Below are positions 57,007 through 64,000 of a DNA stretch of 64,000 bases, piece by piece. Under the pieces are notes generated by a model, which did no database searches, was not told the DNA's origin, and worked only from the letters and a program-made list of their open reading frames with translations. The translations under genes were made by a program, and so were the position numbers. Source of the stretch: Romanomermis culicivorax (Eukaryota; Nematoda; Enoplea; Mermithida; Mermithidae); the NCBI GenBank assembly GCA_963922205.1, contig CAWUHX010000140.1, forward strand, positions 682,001-746,000. Reading direction: 5' to 3'. Positions within the stretch are counted from its first letter, which is position 1. Every line of letters begins with the position of its first letter.

Positions 57007-58682
57007 TCAACGATTAAGAGCTGGGGGACCCTGATTCCTAATCGCATCATTAACCATTTTCATAATATCCTGTTGAGATAAAGGGGCCTGAAATGCTGGT
57101 GGCGGTGGAAAAATTTGCTGAGGCCATGAAATTTGCTGCTGTTGACCGGTACTGCTATCCTGCTGACGAATTTGTAAATTATTGAATCTTCTATTTTCAT
57201 AGACTCCATTCAACCGATCGTCTTCGCCATCTTCTTGATCCTCGCTGAATTCTTTCCATGCAGTCGTATCGGCTTTCAACTTATTTACGAATTCAGCCAA
57301 AGAGGCAATATTTTTGAATTCGTGAAGCCAACCCTCCATTCGCGTTTGGACGTACACTGGAGCTTTGTGAAAATATGTTTCAATAACAATTCGATTTCTT
57401 TCGTTTTCCGTTTTTTCGTAATTTAATAAATGAACATACGTCTTTACTCGTCGCAAAAAATCTTTTGTAGTTTCCCCTTTCGGTTTTTTCATATCATGTA
57501 GCTCCGTTCAGAGTGCAGGAGTGTCCATTTTGGGGGCAATCATTCTAATTAGGCTAGCTTTTCCTTCTTCGTAGCTGCCATTCTTATCCACATATGTCGA
57601 AGTTTCAAAATCGCAGCAACGCCAGAGAACCTCAATTCTTAGGTCTTCTGTGTCTTTAGGCTTGAATGTGCCTTCCAAACACGCGAAAAAATTGAGTATT
57701 TCTGTGGCTTCCATTTTATCGGATATTTCTTTATTTTTCATTCGACTCAGAATTATCTTCATTCTTTTTTTGGGGTCTTCGTAATATCGTCCATACTCTT
57801 GCCGATTTCGAGGAATGCCTACTATTGTAGCTTGTTCCATTCCAGGATTCCATGATGTCCTTGGTATATCATCTTCAATATTTCGATTTTGGCACCTTGA
57901 GCCTGGGCCTGAGTGAAATGGTTTTCGAACCAATTTACTTTTCTTTCCAAACTCCTGTCTAAATGGTCCTTGACCGGTTCAGACGGAAGTATTTCCATAT
58001 CTCCAGGATTCGATATTCTTTCCTCGGGTTTCTTATCCATTTTCTTCATCAATTCTCGCATTTGCTTTTCCACTTCTTCCATTATTTTTCTTGAGTTTTG
58101 CTGTTCTTGTTCCCGAAACTTTTCTTCCCATAACTTGCGTTCCGCTCTCTCTCGCATGAGCTGATCCAATATTTCTTGTTCTCGTAATGCTGCCTTTGTT
58201 TTTTCTATATTAACGGCATTAGCTGATTTGTCAACGGCTCTTTGCATGGATTCCAGGATGGCTAAAGTGGCCACATCCTGTATATTTCCACTCATTATCC
58301 TTTCCGTTTCGTTGTTTGGTTTCCCTTCGATGTCTATCTTTGCGTCAATTTTTGGTATTGCCGGCGTATATCTTGAATTGTAGAATGATACCACGTTCCT
58401 TTCCGGAGGTACATTGATTTTTTCAAACGATGATCCTGAATCTGAGGATGTTTGTATCCCCTGATCCACATAATCATATTTCTCTGCATCCATAGTTTGA
58501 TCTCTATCGCTACCATCGGGTAAATTCGTGAATTTCTTTGCTACTTGTTCAATTGTTGCTTCCATGTTTGCCATTCATTTGGCATGATCTTCTTTGGTCA
58601 ATTCAGTTTGCGATAACGTTACTTTCGGTCCTCTTCCCGGCTGTTTCAGCACAGTTAATTTTGGTTTCGATAATTTCTTCAT
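57007..58682 (-). pseudogene. Gypsy-2 gag
   Basis: Begins with ATG at 58682-58680 (MKKLSKPKL), about 17 bp after the PBS. A TGA follows near 58576, directly before [10 protein letters not shown]. The frame then runs in three shifted pieces (57822-58574, 57508-57933, 57007-57492). A coiled-coil-like acidic/basic stretch ([20 protein letters not shown]) and a capsid-type segment (TKDFLRRVKTYVHLL) are seen; Gln-rich sequence follows. Confidence 0.82.
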
Positions 58683-58696
58683 AATTTACCTTTGTA

Positions 58697-58713
58697 GCTG
58701 TACAAGTCACCAA
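58697..58713 (-). other. Gypsy-2 primer-binding site
   Basis: On the minus strand TTGGTGACTTGTACAGC starts directly after the 5' LTR. TGGTGACTTGT would pair with a tRNA 3' end ending in CCA. Confidence 0.75.
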
Positions 58714-59530
58714 TGTTGTATTGCGTGCTCGTATGCCCTCGGCTACCTAGCTGCATTTCTTGGGAGATCCAATCTGGTACAGCCCCTGACGCTAACCTGG
58801 TACTAACTACAATCCTACTGCACCTAGCTGAGACTGGATGTACGAATATGTTTATTATGAGCAAAACGAAAAGTGCAATGAAATACAACAGTGAGGGTCA
58901 ATAGAAAACGAATATGCAAATTGCCAAACATGTGAACACTGCTGCCTAACTTCTCCCTGCCTTGCAGATCCTTTTCTTCGCACCTGCGCACAGAGCCACA
59001 GGGACTTCAGGATATCTCAACACAGGGCCCAAGCTGAAACTCCTCAAAAGATGAGACAGATCTGACTGTCTCTAAACAACCACTCACTGAACCTCCTGAT
59101 CAAAACGGACGTCGTAAAATTCTTAGGCCGCATCGGTTCTCAAACGTAACCCGCACGTGGCGAACAAAGGATAATACAAAATAATCGGAGTCGGCAATGA
59201 TGCCCGCGCCTTTCCTAGTCACCTCCCGAGTTGAAACGTCCAGTCCACACAACAAGACGACCAGAGCAAAAACGAGACGTTTTTATAAAAATAGTAAATC
59301 TTGCAATAATGAAAAAATGCACGGTGGTGTGCCTAACATCAACTTGCATGTATTATGCAAAACTTTCTCGCTGATCATTTGTTTGTTTTGGGCCAAAAAT
59401 GTGTGATACAAACCGTTTTGTCGGTTTGTTTACTTAATAAAAATTGGAGCTACTTTAACAACAAAGAGCTCTAGAAAATAAAAATATAATAAATAGAGGA
59501 CCAAAGGTCAGAGGAATTGACCCTCTGACA
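58714..59530 (-). repeat. Gypsy-2 5' LTR
   Basis: 817 bp. Ends in TGACA (+ strand) before the TGCC duplication. Small substitutions and one A-run indel distinguish it from the 3' copy. Confidence 0.95.
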
Positions 59531-60280
59531 TGCCCAGGTCATCTCACACATGGGCTCTGTCCATCATCCACACTGACTGGACCAATAATGATCACCCCTA
59601 ACCTGGTGGCGGTGTCCTTATCCCTACAGTAGTAACCCCCAGAGCAGCACCACAGTACCTATAGTCTCTTCTATAGCCAGTACTCACCAGGTTAGGTCAA
59701 ATGGGCCAACACTTTGGTGTCATCACATGGCGCTAGGTGACATGGTCTTCACTTAATGTGACATGGCAAGTTACATTTTGGGGACATGACCATGGGTCAT
59801 TCTATACTATTTTGGTGACAAATTATTCATTTGAAGCACTTGGCTTAGAAACCACCAAACCTAGATCAATGAAAATTTACCAGGACTTCAAGGCACATTT
59901 TTTCCCATAATATATTGGGTTAGGACGCATCCTGTGTTCCCAGTGCTTTATTCATGGGACATTTATCCAGATTCAAAAACATATTTGAATGATAGTGCAG
60001 TGTATGCAAATGTCTACAGCTGTTGAAATGAGACTTGGTGGAAGTTGAGAAATATAAATAAAGGGTTTGGTATCAAAAATAGACCTAATCAGTCACTAGC
60101 TAATTCACCTAATCAGGCCGAAACCTTAGGTAGAATCAGTTTGCAACAGTTCGGTCAGCCTCAAGTTCAACAAAGATCTCCTGCTTTCGTCCCGAAGAAC
60201 TGCAGAAGAAATGATAACACCCTGAGCTCAAGTAACTTCAAACCAGGGGCAAAATCAGAAGTCAGGCCGAGAACTGAGTT
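59531..60280 (+). other. continuation of Gypsy-1-type 5' internal region, unassigned
   Basis: After the TGCC duplication the sequence continues as CAGGTCATCTCACACATGGG, i.e. the stretch that followed the Gypsy-1 PBS before Gypsy-2 inserted. No gag is recognised. A 79-codon ORF at 60045-60284 (GRISLQQFGQPQVQQRS, Gln/Pro/Arg-rich) is cut by the Gypsy-3 LTR at 60281; it might be a gag fragment but has no domain. Confidence 0.5.
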
Positions 60281-60620
60281 GTAAATGTAGACTTGCATGC
60301 TGGGTGGCTCTCCAGAAGTCCGGGATCTAACCTGCGTTCCCTCCGCTGCGAGTAATCCAAAGGCTGTCGGCCACGGGTCGTTGTATTTAAGGCGGACGTG
60401 CTCCACCACAAAATAAAATAACAAATAATATAATATTATGCCCAAACGGGCCGCCGATTTCTTCTTTTAATAAAAAACAAACAATAATCACTGAATGACC
60501 AAAAACATAGACGACCGGCATATTTATGCACGGTGTCTATGCAAATCGGCGTCGGCGCAAAACGCGTAGACTTTGGCTATTTCTTCACAACCTGGAGATA
60601 GACTATGTCCATCCCTGACA
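60281..60620 (-). repeat. Gypsy-3 3' LTR (340 bp)
   Basis: On the minus strand it starts TGTCAGGGATGG and ends CTACATTTACA; TG...CA termini. It lies directly after a G/A-rich GGCTCGAGGGA (60621-60640), the likely polypurine tract. Length and boundaries are inferred from one copy only. Confidence 0.75.
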
Positions 60621-60740
60621 TCCCTCGAGCCTCGAAACTGACCAACGGGAGGTTAAAAAGATTCATATTACGCCGCAATGACAATTTTGGAACCTTTTCA
60701 GGCCCTAATACAGTCAAAGCAGTTTTCTGAACCTTTTTGG

Positions 60741-61091
60741 TCATTCATGCCCCCTTGCGGAAAGCTTTCCGAATGACCACCCTCTTACATCAAGTCTTTT
60801 ACCAGGCATACCAGAATGTCCACAAGGCCGTCTGGGTGCGCTACCTCTTGGTCTGGACGCCGACGGATCGACGACTCTGCATCGGCTTGACTTTGTTGGC
60901 GTACCGCCGAAATTCAATTTGACCTGCACCAGGGCCGAGGGTCTTCGGTTGCCGTCCATCCTGTGACCTTTCTTTTCGTGCTTTACGCTGGACGCCAGGG
61001 ACAGAACATTTGTCTGTCTATCTCTTTCCAGTTGTGTGTTTCGCCGTGAAGCCTCCGCCTTTTTTCCAACGTTGCCCTTGCCAAAAAACAT
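60741..61091 (-). CDS. Gypsy-3 downstream ORF-B, hypothetical
   Basis: A 116-codon basic ORF rich in Ser, Arg, Gly and Pro (ASRPRGSAPRRPCGHSG), without recognised domain. It lies between integrase and LTR on the element strand, after ORF-A. Could be chance, given the higher GC here. Confidence 0.35.
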   Translation of the reverse strand: MFFGKGNVGKKAEASRRNTQLERDRQTNVLSLASSVKHEKKGHRMDGNRRPSALVQVKLNFGGTPTKSSRCRVVDPSASRPRGSAPRRPCGHSGMPGKRLDVRGWSFGKLSARGHE

Positions 61092-61119
61092 TTTCTAAAA
61101 TATCTAAATAATTTACAAA

Positions 61120-61410
61120 ATATATACATTAGTACGCATATCACAAAAAAAAATCCAATATCCCGGCGTATCGATTGAGCAAAAACAAAAAAAAAGAAAA
61201 AATAAGGCGAGATTATAACCGAGATTAAGTGAAAAAATAAATTTTTACATGCCCGTTTTTGGCAGTGCGAGGTACGAAAACAAATAAAAATTTAAAGCAC
61301 GCAACAAATAAGAAAGAAATTTTTTTTTGTATTTTGTATTTTGTATTTTTTTTGTATTTTTGTGGTTTTGTATTTTTTTGTATTTTGTGTTTTTTGTGAA
61401 AAAATAAATG
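61120..61410. repeat. A/T homopolymer-rich stretch in Gypsy-3
   Basis: Runs of A, and repeats of TTTTGTATTTTG-like units at 61320-61400. Lys-rich ORFs here are artefacts of composition. Confidence 0.8.
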
Positions 61411-61449
61411 CGAAAACAATATTTTTTGGCCAAAATTTATGCGGCTAAT

Positions 61450-61845
61450 TTACTGTTGCGGCCCGCCGCCTCCTTGCGCCCCTCTCTGGGCTCCTCCACG
61501 ACCTCCATAAGGTCTCCATACCCATTGGCCCTGCTGGCCTCCTCTACCTTGCACCTGAGGCGCGGCACCTCTGCCACGCACCGCTCCACGACCACCCCTG
61601 TTGGGGTTGTGGAACTGAAACTGGCCTCGGCCTCGGTTACCAGTCTTTTGCACCTTTCCTTGCCTACTCAGAGCTATTTCCTGGCTTCCTTGGCCTTGAC
61701 CCTGACCTTGAGGTCCGGGAACCTTCAAAGTAGCACCAGTTTTTCCGTCTTGAGCTTTACTGAATTTAACAGAGCTTTGCAAGTCTGAACTGGCGCTTCT
61801 TTTGGCTCCCATCACTCCGACCTGGTGATTGCTACTGAGCATCAC
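61450..61845 (-). CDS. Gypsy-3 downstream ORF-A, RGG/Gly-Gln-rich
   Basis: A 131-codon ORF with an N-terminal ordered-looking part ([19 protein letters not shown]), a GQGQGQG run and a C-terminal half of [24 protein letters not shown] and YGGRGG motifs. These are RGG-box sequences typical of RNA-binding or condensate-forming tails. It is on the same strand as the integrase and occupies the env/accessory position. A host-derived or element-encoded nucleic-acid-binding accessory protein is possible. Its GC content is above its surroundings. Confidence 0.55.
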   Translation of the reverse strand: MMLSSNHQVGVMGAKRSASSDLQSSVKFSKAQDGKTGATLKVPGPQGQGQGQGSQEIALSRQGKVQKTGNRGRGQFQFHNPNRGGRGAVRGRGAAPQVQGRGGQQGQWVWRPYGGRGGAQRGAQGGGGPQQ

Positions 61846-62987
61846 TGATCGAAAGGCCGAACTCTTTTATGTGCATTTTCGTGACCCTTTTTAAACTCTT
61901 TGGGTAATTTTACCCACTATTACTCCTTTAACCTTTGGGGAAAACTCTAGCACCTTTGTGCAGAACACCGTTTTAACTTTTGAACTTTTGAAATTTTGGA
62001 GCGGGAACTTGATTTTTAGCCTTTCTGGCCGTTGGGTGTCCCTTTATAGAAACCAAAATTGATAGGCAAAAATATGTGAAATTAGGTGTTTTTCACTCTA
62101 ACCCAACACATCTTTGCTACTCGATGAGCTCAATCGATCACAACCTTGATCTCCGTGACTAACTCCTGCTAATCCCCTTCTTCGCCGCTTTGCGGAAACC
62201 AGAGGGAGCGGGAATGACAAAAAACCTCCCCTAATCGGATCACCTAATTCGACCAAAGTCTTTTTCGGATCACCTAGGTTCGGCCCTTGCCACCCCCTTC
62301 TACTTAATTTTTTGTGTTAAATTCTCAACTCCCAGTTGGTAGCTAGTCCGAGAAAGGGCACAGAAACAGTCTTACAAAACACCCCTGATGAGCGTAACCT
62401 CCGCTCATTTTCTTACCTAACTATTTACAAATATAAAATGGTTGCTTACCGTCGACCAAAAAATAGCGATTATTCTGCCGCGGGTGCGGCTCCCCAAATT
62501 GGACTTCATCGTCCGTTGCGTTGTACGTTCAAGTACAATCGTTCGGCGTACCCATTCGAAATTTTTCTGGGCCCGATTCTTTGCACCGAAATAATTTTTT
62601 AAAATTTTTTTAAAACCGGATTTGCAGCTGTGAAAAGTAGACAGATGTATAAAACATTTACAGTCTATTCCCTTGCGGCTGCAAATTACCTCACGGGAGG
62701 GTTCTTCCGTTCACAATTTTCCGAAAAATATTTGAAAATGAAGAGCAGACGCCGGACACAACTTTTGAAATTTTTGAATGATTTGGAGTTGTTAACCAAG
62801 AAAGTGTAAAATGAAAAAATGTACGAAAACGGGTCTTTCGCTTTAAAAGCTTTTCCCCCGCTTCGTTAAAACACAATCCTACATTTCAAAAAATATGAAA
62901 ACGGATTTTAACCGTTACAAAACACAATTGGAATAAATATTTATTAAATATACAAAATAAATACACGCAAATTGGCAGATTTTGCCG
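61846..62987. other. Gypsy-3 spacer between integrase and ORF-A
   Basis: No gene recognised. Contains a short direct repeat (CGGATCACCTA at about 62238 and 62264). The 88-codon + strand ORF at 62336-62602 is not supported. Confidence 0.5.
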
Positions 62988-64000
62988 CTACGAAACTACA
63001 CCGGGCGTCGCACTACTCTCCGCTGATTGCGAAGGTACAGTAAGACGATTCGATCGATTTTTTACGTAGTTCTGCCATCGTGTAGTCTCGTAGCGAAAAA
63101 TTTTCAGCCTACTTGCTGAAACCTTTTGCCGTAGCAAAAGATTATCATAACGTGCAATTGTTATGACATTATCCTCTAACCTAGAAACATCAGTTATAAT
63201 CAAGGGTCCTTCCCAAGTTAAGCCTAGTTTCTTTTGCTTATCAACTTTAAGAAGTACCAAATCATTTTCTTTAAAAACCGAGGTTTTAATTTTCTTGTCG
63301 AAATATCTTTTGCTAGCTTCTGCTGCTTTCTGGATATTTTCAGCAATAATACCATAAAGCCTGGTTAAGTGGTCTGTTAGGATGAATTTGTATGCCTCAT
63401 AATTCATGGGCATTACTATTTTAAGGGCTTTTGACAAATTCATCCCGAACTTTGCCTCATGGCCCCGTAACAACGCAAATGGCGAGGCCTTCGTCACTGC
63501 GTGTGGGGTAGCATTGTAGGCAAAGACCACTGATTTGAGATATCTTGGCCAGCTATCGGGTTCACCGATAGCTACTTTTCTCAGTTGTTTTATTAGAGTT
63601 TGGTTGAACCTCTCTACCATACCATTACCCTGAGGGTGGTAAGCAGTAGTGAAGATCTTCTTACACTCTAATAAATCACAAACTGATTTCATTAAATCCG
63701 AAGTAAAACAAGATCCATTGTCACTTAGGAGTTTCGTTGGTGTTCCATGCCTAAATATTATAGCTTCTAAGAATGCATTCACAACTGAATTTGCTGATTG
63801 ATCTGGGATCATCTCAGCTTCAACCCATTTTGTGAAATAGTCCTGAAAAACTATAACATAAGGCATTCTTTCTCCCAAAGGCGAAATTCCTACTATATCC
63901 ACAGATACAATGTCGAATGGACCTTGTCGCACAATGGGTATCAACGGAGGAATGGATGGCTTTCCTGAAGTTGCCATTTGACAGACAATGCAGTATTTTA
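62988..64000 (-). CDS. Gypsy-3 integrase (partial, open to window edge)
   Basis: An uninterrupted frame reading in from 64000: KYCIVCQ (the CX2C of the zinc region), then FDIVSVDIVG, FQDYFTKWVEAEM (Asp), KLLSDNGSCFTSDLMK (Asp), HPQGNGMVERFNQTLI (Glu). A C-terminal stretch follows with SVFKENDLVLLKVDKQKKLG and WEGPLIITDV, a GPY/F-like domain. All catalytic residues are present. Stop TAG-type end at 62988. The integrase cleaves and joins retrotransposon cDNA to the host genome. Confidence 0.93.
   Translation of the reverse strand, partial: KYCIVCQMATSGKPSIPPLIPIVRQGPFDIVSVDIVGISPLGERMPYVIVFQDYFTKWVEAEMIPDQSANSVVNAFLEAIIFRHGTPTKLLSDNGSCFTSDLMKSVCDLLECKKIFTTAYHPQGNGMVERFNQTLIKQLRKVAIGEPDSWPRYLKSVVFAYNATPHAVTKASPFALLRGHEAKFGMNLSKALKIVMPMNYEAYKFILTDHLTRLYGIIAENIQKAAEASKRYFDKKIKTSVFKENDLVLLKVDKQKKLGLTWEGPLIITDVSRLEDNVITIARYDNLLLRQKVSASRLKIFRYETTRWQNYVKNRSNRLTVPSQSAESSATPGVVS

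Larger units (their letters stand above)
49620..59530 (-). mobile_element. Gypsy-2: full-length Ty3/Gypsy retrotransposon
   Basis: A 9.9-kb minus-strand element with two LTRs (49620-50433 and 58714-59530, roughly 95-97% identical by eye) and the 4-bp duplication TGCC (49616-49619 and 59531-59534). Primer-binding site and polypurine tract are where expected. Order from right to left: 5' LTR, PBS, gag, zinc knuckle, protease-RT-RNase H, integrase, 2.4-kb untranslated region, PPT, 3' LTR. Several frameshifts and stops make it inactive, but it is younger than Gypsy-1, which it interrupts. Confidence 0.95.
60281..64000 (-). mobile_element. Gypsy-3: 3' half of a Ty3/Gypsy retrotransposon
   Basis: A minus-strand element entering from the right edge of the window: integrase (62988 onward), about 2.4 kb of downstream sequence with two ORFs, polypurine-like tract and a 340-bp 3' LTR. 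Its 5' part and target duplication lie outside. Less decayed than the other two: the integrase frame is open to the edge. Confidence 0.9.

Overview
This window is AT-rich, intron-rich, transposon-dense nuclear DNA from an invertebrate animal. The coding content shows GT-AG spliced genes with conserved animal domains, and no bacterial signatures (operons, RBS, prokaryotic gene density) were seen. A nematode is plausible: the germline helicase has a single CCHC knuckle, a possible 5' trans-splice-type acceptor precedes its ATG, and one intron holds a degenerate TTAGGC-like hexamer tract. None of these is diagnostic.

The one recognisable host gene is a vasa-type (DDX4/GLH-like) DEAD-box RNA helicase on the + strand. 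Twelve exons between 18739 and 41633 join in phase to 523 codons plus TGA. Every classical helicase motif can be read across the splice sites, but codon 376, inside motif IV (36530-36532), is TAA. The gene is therefore a recently disabled copy, a truncated allele, or carries a base error. Its 10.8-kb third intron and several other introns are filled with transposons.

Layout. 0-3 kb: unassigned DNA, hairpins, a TA-flanked MITE and a MULE gene fragment. 3.2-6.5 kb: a Mutator-like element with a decayed, apparently spliced transposase and tandem-repeat TIRs. 6.8-8.6 kb: a foldback element with about 320-bp arms enclosing a second element whose ends are 17-bp minisatellite arrays. 9.6-12.4 kb: repeat families and a hAT-type MITE. 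12.6-17.0 kb and, inverted, 22.2-26.7 kb: two copies of one element (called X here), each filled with different nested insertions. Each copy supplies the empty site for the other, so insertion order can be read directly. 21.0-22.0 kb: another tandem-repeat-TIR element. 27.0-30.8 kb: a hAT element with a perfect 8-bp target duplication and hAT transposase remains. 42-44 kb: repeats. 44.5-49.6 kb: a decayed Ty3/Gypsy chromovirus-type element (Gypsy-1). 49.6-59.5 kb: a full-length, decayed, minus-strand Ty3/Gypsy element (Gypsy-2) with two LTRs and a TGCC target duplication, inserted beside the Gypsy-1 primer-binding site. 60.3-64.0 kb: the 3' half of a third minus-strand Gypsy element (Gypsy-3) with an open integrase and an RGG-rich downstream ORF; it runs off the window.

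The main theme is a set of unrelated-looking DNA transposons whose terminal or subterminal inverted repeats are built from short tandem units of about 14-18 bp. They flank, interrupt and repeatedly insert into one another around a germline gene. No RNA genes, CRISPR arrays or prokaryotic regulatory sites were seen. Names such as X, Y, Z, V, U, H, G, M, D and P are labels used only in this report.
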